A DNA stretch of 8,548 nucleotides from Phycisphaeraceae bacterium (GTDB lineage: Bacteria; Planctomycetota; Phycisphaerae; Phycisphaerales; UBA1924). The DNA lies in assembly GCA_009827215.1 (NCBI GenBank), contig WUAJ01000095.1, positions 1 to 8,548 on the forward strand. Reading direction: 5' to 3'. Below, one piece after another: positions 1-6,455 of this stretch (position 1 is the first letter of the stretch; each line of letters starts with the position of its first letter). A model generated the notes under the pieces. That model was not told the DNA's origin, made no database searches, and saw nothing but the letters and a program-made list of their open reading frames with translations. The translations under genes were made by a program, and so were the position numbers.

Positions 1-123
1 GACCACATCCCAGGTGAAGCACGCGACTGCAACCCCGCAGGTGGTGTCCACACCACGCTCTCCAACTCATTCGGATTCGGAGGCCAGAACGACTGCGTCT
101 GCCTCACCAAATACACCGGATGA
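1..123 (+). CDS. fabF: Beta-ketoacyl-ACP synthase II (FabF-type), C-terminal end only
   Basis: The first 40 codons are open in frame 1 and end at TGA 121-123; the start lies outside the window. The residues NSFGFGGQN are the hallmark C-terminal motif of FabF/KASII-type condensing enzymes, in which the Phe of GFGG gates the active site. The preceding ARDCNPAGGVHTTLS fits the usual segment before that motif, and the final strand (CVCLTKYTG) is where FabF proteins normally stop, so the C-terminus looks natural. The family extends fatty acids in the cytoplasm by decarboxylative condensation of malonyl-ACP with acyl-ACP. The catalytic Cys and both His residues lie upstream and cannot be checked. 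A related condensing enzyme (FabB, or a polyketide ketosynthase) cannot be excluded from 40 residues. Confidence 0.85.
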   Translation, partial: DHIPGEARDCNPAGGVHTTLSNSFGFGGQNDCVCLTKYTG

Positions 124-169
124 CCGACAATTCCAGCCGACCCCCCTTCCGCGCCGATAGCAATGGTGT

Positions 170-823
170 ATGTCTAAAGTCGGCGCCATCCAGACCACCA
201 TCACCTCCCTCGCGATCCTCGCCGCCGTCGGCGTTGTCGGATTCGTCGGGATGAAGGTCGCCAAAGCCGAAGCGAGGACCGCAGTCTACAAGGACCGCCT
301 CGTCGATCTCTCGAGCGAGTACGAAACCCTCCGCACCCACTACAACACCGCCGTGCGCCAGACCGCGATCACCGAACTCGTCGTCAAAGACCGCAAGATC
401 ACAGTCCAAATCCGCACCATCGAAGGCGAGCAAGAAACCATCCAAACCCCCTGCAACGCGGACAAAGAGATCTACGTCGACTTCGCGCTCATCGCGGGAC
501 GCCTCTGGATCCGCCGCGTCTTCGACGCCGACACACCGCCATCACAAGCAACCGTCATCAATCCCAAGCTCGCCAATGTCGATTGGGATTCTGAGGGCGC
601 GCTCGTCGGACAAGCCGTATATAGACAACTCGACGAGGGACGCTGGATCGTCAACGCCGCGGGAGACGGCGCGCTGGCGCTGACCAAAGTCCCCGATGAC
701 CAGATTATCAATCTCTCCCCACCCCCAACCGTCCAGACCTACGAAGAGATCCAATCCGAGGTCAACGAGCGGATCGACCAAGTCACCTGGCGCGATGTGT
801 TCGCTTCAGTCTTCACTGACTGA
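170..823 (+). CDS. Membrane-anchored protein of unknown function (217 aa)
   Basis: I do not recognise this family. Residues 8-28 form one hydrophobic helix with no obvious cleavage site, suggesting an inner-membrane anchor with the rest outside the cytoplasm. Residues about 36-65 are charged and heptad-like and could form a short coiled coil. A region rich in predicted strand follows (about 68-175), with RLWIRRVFDADTPP at 111-124 and one cysteine (Cys95). A polar helix (190-205) closes the protein. ATG 170 is the only reasonable start, because an in-frame TAG lies at 158-160; I see no good Shine-Dalgarno sequence before it. It begins 46 bases after the fabF stop on the same strand, so co-transcription is possible but not shown. 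Its C-end faces the DinB-like gene, with 5 bases between stops. The reading frame uses many C-ending codons, like the other + strand genes, which supports it as real. Confidence 0.72.
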   Translation: MSKVGAIQTTITSLAILAAVGVVGFVGMKVAKAEARTAVYKDRLVDLSSEYETLRTHYNTAVRQTAITELVVKDRKITVQIRTIEGEQETIQTPCNADKEIYVDFALIAGRLWIRRVFDADTPPSQATVINPKLANVDWDSEGALVGQAVYRQLDEGRWIVNAAGDGALALTKVPDDQIINLSPPPTVQTYEEIQSEVNERIDQVTWRDVFASVFTD

Positions 824-828
824 ATAAT

Positions 829-1275
829 CTACTTCTTCCAGATACACCAATAGTGCACCGCCGCCGCGTGCCACACAATGTGGCGCAGCATCACCCCGAT
901 CATCTCATCAAAGAACATCTCCTCGCCGTGCGTCACGCGCCCGCAGCGCTCCGGATGCTCGATGCACCACGCGCTGAACCGCTCGACATCCTCGCGGATC
1001 ATCCGTCCCGCTCCCGCGACACTCCGCTCAATGCTCGGCCAATCGTCCACTTCCTTCCCCCACTCCCCCATCGCCGCTTTGGCGTGGATCCGGAACACCT
1101 CCGCGATGTGCATCAGGTGCCACGCGCCGCTCCCCTCCTCATCAATGTCCCCCATCTCCATCCACGCGTGCTTATCAAGCGCCTGCCGCAACGACTCCCA
1201 AGGCTCTCGAACAGTCGCAAGCAACTGTCCAATCAACGATTCCACCCGGACCGCATGCTCGTTCTGATCACCCAT
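829..1275 (-). CDS. DinB-like four-helix-bundle protein (putative metal-binding)
   Basis: A small, mostly helical protein of 148 residues. Counting from the ATG at 1275, the segment AWHLMHIAEVF carries His53 and His56, and MLRHIVWHAAAVHYW near the C-end carries His132 and His136 as HxxxH. One His from the second helix plus a C-terminal HxxxH is the metal-site pattern of the DinB/YfiT superfamily, whose members include thiol S-transferases and many uncharacterised proteins. Length fits the family (about 150). The frame can be extended to a GTG at 1284, but GAGGA (1290-1286, minus strand) lies 1 base from that GTG and 10 bases from the ATG, so I prefer the ATG. It follows the AbgT transporter gene on the same strand with a 29-base gap and is probably co-transcribed. 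Substrate and reaction are unknown; despite the family name there is no sign of a DNA-damage role. Family call is fairly firm, function is open. Confidence 0.75.
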   Translation of the reverse strand: MGDQNEHAVRVESLIGQLLATVREPWESLRQALDKHAWMEMGDIDEEGSGAWHLMHIAEVFRIHAKAAMGEWGKEVDDWPSIERSVAGAGRMIREDVERFSAWCIEHPERCGRVTHGEEMFFDEMIGVMLRHIVWHAAAVHYWCIWKK

Positions 1276-1285
1276 GTCATTCACT

Positions 1286-1290
1286 TCCTC
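1286..1290 (-). promoter_or_regulatory. Ribosome binding site of the DinB-like gene
   Basis: GAGGA reads on the minus strand 10 bases before ATG 1275 and directly against GTG 1284. It therefore favours the ATG. The spacing is slightly long, so the support is moderate. The site lies in the 20 bases after the transporter stop codon. Confidence 0.5.
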
Positions 1291-1304
1291 ATCGCAAACT
1301 CAGA

Positions 1305-3194
1305 TCAGGGCACCACAACGCCGTAACCCTCGCTGAAGACATCAACCGGATCACCGACACCAAGCGGAATACCCGTCGCATTCCAGATCACGATCATCGC
1401 CATCCACACCAGTGTAAATGCAATCGTATACGGCAGCATCATCGCGATCAGCGTACCGATCCCCGCCTTGGGCGCGTACTTCTGCACATACATCAACACA
1501 ATCACCAAGTACGGATTCAACGGCGTGATGATGTTCGTCGTCGAATCCCCGATCCGATACGCCGTCTGCGTCATCTCGGGACGGATCCCGATCAGCATAA
1601 ACATCGGAACAAAGATCGGCGCAAACAACGCGTACTTCGCGCTCATCGATCCAACAAACAGATTAAACACCATCGTCACAAGAATGAACGCGATGAGCAG
1701 CGCCCCCGCGCCGAACTGCTGGTTGAACAACCACTCACCACCAGAGAACGCGAGCATGCGTCCCAGACCAGACTCATCGAACGCCGCGACAAACTGACCC
1801 GCAAAGAACGCGAGCACAATGATCGGCGCCATCCCCGCCATCGACTCGACCATCGTCTTCGCCGCGTCCTTGGTCGATTTGATATTCCCCACAACCGCGC
1901 CGTACACACACGCCGGCAAGATCGTCAGCACAAACATCAAAGGCACAATCACCGCAACCCAACGCGGGAAAGGACCATCAGTCCCATACAACGGCGACCC
2001 CTTCCAGAACACCAGCAGCGCTGTGAACGCAAGCCCCATCGCGAAGGTCAATCCCGCCCTGATCAGTCCCTTGAACTCGTCTGGTTTGAGTTTCCCATGC
2101 CCGCCAAGCGTTGATGCGTGCTCAGGATCAGGACCACCATCCTCAGGAGACTTCGCGGCTAGTCGCTTCTCAACGAACACCGCCGTCGTCGCCCAGCCCA
2201 CAAAGGTCAGCACGATCGTCGAAGCCGCCATGAAATACCACGCCGCCGTCGCCGCGACCGCGCGATCCGCGTCAATCGTCTGCGCCGCCCCCTGCGACAG
2301 GTTGCTCATCAAAGGCTCAAGACTCGTAATCAACAGATTCGCATTAAACCCCGCCGCGACCCCCGCAAACACCGCCGCTATCCCAGCGAGGGGCGAGCGC
2401 CCCACGGCCAAATACGCCAGCGCCGCCAGCGGCGGAAGCACCACATACCCCGCGTCCGAACCCAGCGAACTCATGATCCCCAAGAAAATCATCGCAGGCG
2501 TCAACAACATCCCAGGAACACGCGACAATGCCGCACGCAAGAGCGCCGAGATCAACCCAACCCGCTCCATCGGACCAATCCCCAGCATCCCAAGCAGCAC
2601 CACCCCCAGCGGCGCAAACCCAAGGAAGTTCGCTTCCATGCTCGCGAGCAACCAATAAATACCCTCGCTTGTGAGCAGCGACCGCGCGAACATCACGCGC
2701 CCATTGGATACCAGCTCAGGTGGAGTCTCCGGATCATCATCCGTATCGACAGGCACCTTCTCAAACCCCGCCCACCCGTGCTCCGCGACATTCATCGGAG
2801 ACCCATCATCCCCCAGCACCGTCTCCCCCGTCGCATCGATCACCAGCCGAGCGCTCAGGTTCGCCGGATCGTCGTTGTCCACGACGATACTCGCCGCTTC
2901 AAAGACCTCGCCGTCCTCACCCTCGCTCACGCGTCCGATCACCCCCACGCGTTCATCCACCCCGCCGTTGGCCACATCAACATGCCAGCGGACCTCGAAT
3001 CCGTCCGGAAGCGACGGGGCCGCGAGATGACTCGCCAGCAGCACAAACACCAACCCAATCAAGAACAGGAAAGCGGGATCGGGGAGCTTGTTCCCGAGCC
3101 ACTCAACGCCGTTGAGCGCCTTGCCGAGGATGCCCACCTTCGTGGTGCCGGATGACTGTGGATCAGACGGATTCGATACAGATTCTTGTGACAT
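1305..3194 (-). CDS. AbgT-family transporter with enlarged first outer loop
   Basis: An inner-membrane secondary transporter of 629 residues. E. coli AbgT imports p-aminobenzoyl-glutamate, whereas MtrF and YdaH export sulfonamide-type antimetabolites; the substrate here is unknown, so no symbol is given. The cytoplasmic N-terminus is followed by TM1 (about 41-59). Family hallmarks include SSLGSDAGYVVLPPLAALAY (242-261), AGFNANLLITS (281-291), SMSAKYALFAPIFVPMFM (516-533) and GDSTTNIITPLNPY (549-562), the last two in the second hairpin half. By motif spacing, residues I recall as important in MtrF are kept: Asp247, Ser518, Pro539, Arg547, Asp550 and Pro558; the expected Trp is Tyr521. Family members are usually about 500-530 residues. 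The excess is mostly a polar segment of about 110 residues (61-170) between TM1 and the next conserved helix, predicted to face the periplasm. A smaller cytoplasmic loop (343-375) is Pro/Gly rich. A DinB-like gene follows, probably in the same operon. ATG 3194 gives a natural cytoplasmic N-terminus, although its ribosome site is weak. Confidence 0.93.
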   Translation of the reverse strand: MSQESVSNPSDPQSSGTTKVGILGKALNGVEWLGNKLPDPAFLFLIGLVFVLLASHLAAPSLPDGFEVRWHVDVANGGVDERVGVIGRVSEGEDGEVFEAASIVVDNDDPANLSARLVIDATGETVLGDDGSPMNVAEHGWAGFEKVPVDTDDDPETPPELVSNGRVMFARSLLTSEGIYWLLASMEANFLGFAPLGVVLLGMLGIGPMERVGLISALLRAALSRVPGMLLTPAMIFLGIMSSLGSDAGYVVLPPLAALAYLAVGRSPLAGIAAVFAGVAAGFNANLLITSLEPLMSNLSQGAAQTIDADRAVAATAAWYFMAASTIVLTFVGWATTAVFVEKRLAAKSPEDGGPDPEHASTLGGHGKLKPDEFKGLIRAGLTFAMGLAFTALLVFWKGSPLYGTDGPFPRWVAVIVPLMFVLTILPACVYGAVVGNIKSTKDAAKTMVESMAGMAPIIVLAFFAGQFVAAFDESGLGRMLAFSGGEWLFNQQFGAGALLIAFILVTMVFNLFVGSMSAKYALFAPIFVPMFMLIGIRPEMTQTAYRIGDSTTNIITPLNPYLVIVLMYVQKYAPKAGIGTLIAMMLPYTIAFTLVWMAMIVIWNATGIPLGVGDPVDVFSEGYGVVVP

Positions 3195-3288
3195 TCAGCC
3201 AGTGTCCCCGATCTGACAATGATCCGCAACCCCGACCCCAATCCCAATACCTCCCCTACACTTCCGCTCAACCCAAAGGGAACAGGAA
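3195..3288. promoter_or_regulatory. Divergent intergenic region between the AbgT gene and glyQS
   Basis: These 94 bases lie between two genes pointing away from each other, so they must carry promoter elements for both unless transcription starts further inside. I see no convincing pair of -35 and -10 boxes. TACACT at 3257-3262 resembles a -10 box for glyQS but has no good -35 partner 17 bases upstream. I see no T-box-like leader, and there is too little room for one. Confidence 0.4.
3275..3280 (+). promoter_or_regulatory. Ribosome binding site of glyQS
   Basis: AAAGGG ends 8 bases before ATG 3289, a normal spacing. It supports that ATG over the next in-frame Met at residue 15. Confidence 0.6.
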
Positions 3289-4887
3289 ATGACCGCAAAC
3301 GCCGAGCAAACCGAATCTTCCGTCAAGTCCATGGACGACATCATGGCCCTCTGCAAACGCCGAGGGTTCATCTACCAAGCCTCCGAAATCTACGGCGGAG
3401 TCAACGGCTTCTGGGACTACGGCCCCCTCGGCGCCCAGCTCAAGAAAAACCTCCGCGACGCGTGGTGGACCGATGTCGTCATGCTCGGATGCAACGGACA
3501 AAGCGGACCCGACGGCAACCCCGTCGAGATTGTCCCCTTAGATAGCTCCATCATCCAGAACCCAAAGGTCTGGGAAGCATCCGGACATGTCGGCGGATTC
3601 AACGACCCCATGGTCGACTGCCGCGAAACCAAATCCCGCTACCGCGCCGACCACATCATGTGCATGGGAGAAAAGGGCGACTCGTCCGGACAGATCTACG
3701 CGTTCATCGAAAACGACGACAAGTCCTTCGAATCCGCGCTCAAAAAACTCAGCAAGTACAAGAAGAAGGACATCGCGAAAGACAACATCGATCTCTGCCC
3801 CTTCACCGACCTGAGCGCCGATGAAATCGCGATCACCGTCGGACCAGACGCCAAAGAAGTCGGCACCCTCACCGAACCCCGCGCCTTCAACCTCATGTTC
3901 AAAACCGTCCTCGGCGCGACTGGGAACATGGAAGACAACGCCGCCTATCTCCGCCCCGAAACCGCGCAAGGCATCTTCGTCAACTTCAAAAACGTCGTCG
4001 ACACCACCCGCGTCGCGCTCCCATTCGGGATCGCGCAAACAGGCAAAGCGTTCCGCAACGAGGTCACCCCAAGAAACTTCACCTTCCGATCACGCGAGTT
4101 CGAGCAGATGGAGATCGAGTTCTTCTGCCATCCAGACGACAGCAAAGCGTGGTACACCTTCTGGCGCGACTGGCGCATGCAGTGGTGGCAAGACCTCGGA
4201 CTCGAAGGCGACAACCTCATCCTCCGCGAGCACGACCAAGACGAACTCGCCCACTACGCCAAAGAAGGCGCGGGAACCTCCGACATCGAGTACCGCTTCC
4301 CCTTCACCGCGCCAGGATTCGGAGAACTCGAAGGCATCGCCGACCGAACCAACTTCGACCTCGCCCAGCACGCACAGCACTCCAAAACCAAACTCGAATA
4401 CTTCGACAACACCCGAGGCGAGCTCGCAAAGAACGGTCAACCCAAGGGAGAACGCTACCTCCCCCATGTCATCGAACCCTCCGCAGGTCTCGATCGTGGT
4501 GTCCTCGCGATCCTCTGCGAAGCCTACACGCCGGACCCCGACCGCGCGTCAGGTGTCTACATGAAGTTCCACCCAAGACTCGCGCCGATCAAAGCCGCCG
4601 TCTTCCCGCTCGTCAAAAAAGACGGCATGCCCGAAATCGCCCAGCCGCTCTACAAAGAACTCCGCAAACGCTTCGGACACCTCGGCACCATCGAGTACGA
4701 CGAAAAGCAATCCATCGGAAAGCGCTACGCACGCATGGACGAAGCCGGATGCCCATTCTGCTTCACCATCGACAGCGACACACTCGAGGACAACACCGTC
4801 ACCGTCCGCCACCGCGACACGCTCGATCAAGAACGCATCGCGATTGACAAGGTCCCTGACTACCTCGCCGAGAAACTCGGGCTCTGA
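3289..4887 (+). CDS. glyQS: Glycine--tRNA ligase, alpha2 type
   Basis: A cytoplasmic class II aminoacyl-tRNA synthetase that joins glycine to tRNA-Gly using ATP. The N-terminal block FIYQASEIYGGVNGFWDYGP (27-46) is characteristic of the homodimeric form shared with eukaryotes, archaea and some bacteria, and rules out the separate alpha/beta subunit form of E. coli. Around motif 1 lies SGHVGGFNDPMVDC (98-111). LRPETAQGIF (221-230) contributes to the amino-acid pocket. Motif 2 spans 255-279, with FRNEVTPRNFTFRSREFEQM at 255-274. Motif 3 is GLDRGVLAIL (400-409), with the ATP-binding Arg403. The C-terminal anticodon-binding domain runs from about 430 to 530 (LAPIKAAVFPL onward, ending YLAEKL). 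At 532 residues it is close to the bacterial members of this class (about 460-510), with no frameshift or missing motif. It appears to stand alone: a divergent gene lies upstream and a hairpin downstream. Confidence 0.97.
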   Translation: MTANAEQTESSVKSMDDIMALCKRRGFIYQASEIYGGVNGFWDYGPLGAQLKKNLRDAWWTDVVMLGCNGQSGPDGNPVEIVPLDSSIIQNPKVWEASGHVGGFNDPMVDCRETKSRYRADHIMCMGEKGDSSGQIYAFIENDDKSFESALKKLSKYKKKDIAKDNIDLCPFTDLSADEIAITVGPDAKEVGTLTEPRAFNLMFKTVLGATGNMEDNAAYLRPETAQGIFVNFKNVVDTTRVALPFGIAQTGKAFRNEVTPRNFTFRSREFEQMEIEFFCHPDDSKAWYTFWRDWRMQWWQDLGLEGDNLILREHDQDELAHYAKEGAGTSDIEYRFPFTAPGFGELEGIADRTNFDLAQHAQHSKTKLEYFDNTRGELAKNGQPKGERYLPHVIEPSAGLDRGVLAILCEAYTPDPDRASGVYMKFHPRLAPIKAAVFPLVKKDGMPEIAQPLYKELRKRFGHLGTIEYDEKQSIGKRYARMDEAGCPFCFTIDSDTLEDNTVTVRHRDTLDQERIAIDKVPDYLAEKLGL

Positions 4888-4915
4888 TCGGATCTTTCAA
4901 TCAAACCACTCGTTC

Positions 4916-4941
4916 CGCTCGCCGCGCAATCGCGGCGAGCG
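4916..4941 (+). terminator. Hairpin after glyQS, probable weak terminator
   Basis: A perfect 11-bp GC-rich inverted repeat (4916-4926 paired with 4931-4941) closes a CAAT tetraloop 28 bases after the glyQS stop. What follows is CTTAATAG, not a run of T, so it is not a textbook intrinsic terminator. Its position between a solitary gene and a new operon fits transcription termination or 3'-end protection. Because the stem is symmetric, it could act on either strand. Confidence 0.55.
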
Positions 4942-5060
4942 TCTTAATAGAATTGCCATTTCTTGACCAAATTCACGGATTGATCCGAAACTTCCCTGCC
5001 CCATTCCCCATAAAACAAGCCGCACAGTTCACCTCCCAATCAACTCGCAGGGGTCGTTTC
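4942..5060 (+). promoter_or_regulatory. Upstream region of the MacAB-like operon
   Basis: These 119 bases between the hairpin and the adaptor ATG probably contain the operon promoter. TTGACC at 4963-4968 matches five of six bases of a -35 box, but I see no matching -10 box at 16-18 bases. The adaptor reading frame stays open back to TTG 4953, but the residues it would add look unlike a signal or anchor, so I treat the stretch as untranslated leader. Confidence 0.35.
5049..5053 (+). promoter_or_regulatory. Ribosome binding site fixing the adaptor start
   Basis: AGGGG ends 7 bases before ATG 5061. This strong site places the start at the ATG and not at the upstream in-frame TTG 4953, which has no such site. 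Confidence 0.7.
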
Positions 5061-6455
5061 ATGGGTTTCGGAAAGATCATCGGTATCACAGTCGTCGGCG
5101 TTGGCATCATCGGAGCCGTCGGCTTCATGGTCCTCAAATCACCAATCGGACAGCAGTTCACCGGACAATCCAACAGCATGGAGCCGATCGGAACCCCAGT
5201 CCGCATCGAAGCCGCATCGCTCGGAGATCTTCAACGAACCGTCTCCGCGCCCGGCTCGATCGAACCACGCACCCTCGTTAAAATCTCCTCGCAAGTCTCC
5301 GCGAAGGTCCTCGCGCTCCCGTTCCGTGAAGGAGACCTTGTTCAGGAAGGCGATGTCGTCGTCCGACTCGATCCTCAGAACCTCGTCGCCGCGCTCGACA
5401 GCGCCAAAGCGGGACTCAAACAACAAGAAGCCTCGCTCCTCGGCGCCGAAGCATCACTTATCAACGCACGCCTCCAGTTCGAGCGACTGCAATCGCTCCA
5501 CGAGACCGGAGATGCGACCAAAGCCGAACTCGACGGCGCCGAAGCACAGTTCCTCAACGCGCAGTCCAACAAAGCTGTGATCGAAGCATCCATCGATCAA
5601 GCCAAGGCACGAATCGAACAAGCCGAGAAAGACCTCGAAAACACCAACATCACCTCGTCGATCACCGGCCTCGTCATCTCCCTCTCAACTGAAGTCGGAG
5701 AAACCGTCATCGTCGGAACCACCAACAACCCAGGTTCCGTCATCATGGAGATCGCCGACCTCTCCGAGATGCTCCTCAAAGCCGCCGTGGACGAAGCGAA
5801 CATCGCGCCAGTCGAAGTCGGACAAGACACCACGATCTACATCAACGCGTACACCGATCGCACCTACACCGGAACCGTCTCTAACATCGCACGCAAGCGT
5901 CAAGTCGCTTCCGACGGCACCGGAACCTTCGAGGTCGAGATCCCCATCGATCTCGAAGAAGGCGAAACCCTCTACACCGGACTCACCGCATCCACCGACA
6001 TCGCCGTCGAACACTTCTACGACGCGATCCTCGTCCCATCCCAAGCCGTGCTCGATCGACGCATCGAAGATCTCCCGCAAGATGTCGTCGAAGGCAACGA
6101 GCAAATCGACCCCAACAAGACCTTCGCCCGCGTCGTCTACAAAGTCGTGGACGGCAAAGCAATCGCGACCCCAGTCATCGTTGGCGCCTCGGACCTGACC
6201 AGCTCCGTCGTGACCGAAGGACTTGAAGAAGGCGACCAGATCATCGTCGGTCCTTACCGCGTCCTCGTCACACTCCGCCACGACATGAATGTCCGCGACA
6301 TGAACGCCGAGACCGAAGAAGTTGACGCGGACAGCCCAGACTCAGACACAGACTCAGACAACAACAGCGAAGATACCGAATCTGATGACGACCAATCCGA
6401 AGATACAACGGATTCAGAACACCAAGAGGTTGCCGAGGATGGGGATGATTCGTGA
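5061..6455 (+). CDS. MacA-like periplasmic adaptor (HlyD/RND-type membrane fusion protein) with acidic tail
   Basis: The periplasmic adaptor of an ABC pump, 464 residues, anchored by one N-terminal helix (about 6-25). The domain order is that of MacA/HlyD adaptors. The first lipoyl half is at about 65-105 (VSAPGSIEPRTLVKISSQVS, then FREGDLVQEGDVVVRLDP). A helical hairpin of alternating Ala, Gln, Glu and Leu spans about 107-195. The second lipoyl half is at 198-232 (ITGLVISLSTEVGETV). A beta-barrel covers about 236-315 and a membrane-proximal domain about 320-410 (ILVPSQAVLDRR, GLEEGDQIIVGP). Residues 415-464 are a low-complexity tail with 24 Asp/Glu among 50 and no Lys or Arg, which MacA proteins normally lack. 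The start is set by AGGGG 7 bases before ATG 5061. The stop overlaps the ATPase start (GTGA), so the two are translationally coupled. Adaptors of this type link an inner-membrane ABC permease to an outer-membrane channel; no channel gene is in view. Substrate is unknown, so no symbol is given. Confidence 0.92.
   Translation: MGFGKIIGITVVGVGIIGAVGFMVLKSPIGQQFTGQSNSMEPIGTPVRIEAASLGDLQRTVSAPGSIEPRTLVKISSQVSAKVLALPFREGDLVQEGDVVVRLDPQNLVAALDSAKAGLKQQEASLLGAEASLINARLQFERLQSLHETGDATKAELDGAEAQFLNAQSNKAVIEASIDQAKARIEQAEKDLENTNITSSITGLVISLSTEVGETVIVGTTNNPGSVIMEIADLSEMLLKAAVDEANIAPVEVGQDTTIYINAYTDRTYTGTVSNIARKRQVASDGTGTFEVEIPIDLEEGETLYTGLTASTDIAVEHFYDAILVPSQAVLDRRIEDLPQDVVEGNEQIDPNKTFARVVYKVVDGKAIATPVIVGASDLTSSVVTEGLEEGDQIIVGPYRVLVTLRHDMNVRDMNAETEEVDADSPDSDTDSDNNSEDTESDDDQSEDTTDSEHQEVAEDGDDS
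6338..6361 (+). repeat. 12-bp tandem repeat in the acidic tail of the adaptor gene
   Basis: AGACTCAGACAC (6338-6349) is followed at once by AGACTCAGACAA (6350-6361), an 11 of 12 match. It encodes part of the Asp/Ser-rich tail and suggests the tail grew by slippage or short duplications. Confidence 0.7.

Noticed and set aside
1276..1284. GTG 1284 as start of the DinB-like gene
   Set aside because: The only ribosome-site-like sequence sits 1 base before this GTG, too close to work. The ATG at 1275 fits better.
1819..2658. Open frame of 279 codons on the + strand inside the AbgT gene
   Set aside because: It lies opposite a gene with clear family motifs, has low-complexity Ser/Ala/Pro composition and no recognisable domain. 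High GC and strand skew explain the lack of stops.
3538..4038. Minus-strand open frame of 166 codons inside glyQS
   Set aside because: The glyQS frame is fully supported by class II motifs. The opposite frame gives a Val/Gly/Asp-rich product with no motif.
4149..4847. Plus-strand open frame of 232 codons overlapping glyQS in another frame
   Set aside because: The product is almost entirely Arg, His, Pro and Thr, typical of an out-of-frame reading of a GC-rich gene.
4963..4968. TTGACC as the -35 box of a strong promoter for the pump operon
   Set aside because: No acceptable -10 box follows at 16-18 bases, so I did not call a promoter from it.
4953..5060. N-terminal extension of the adaptor from TTG 4953
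   Set aside because: It would add 36 residues without signal or membrane character before the anchor helix, and AGGGG is correctly spaced only for ATG 5061.
5685..6281. Minus-strand open frame of 198 codons inside the adaptor gene
   Set aside because: It is the Asp/Gly/Val-rich mirror of a real gene, with no domain or ribosome site.
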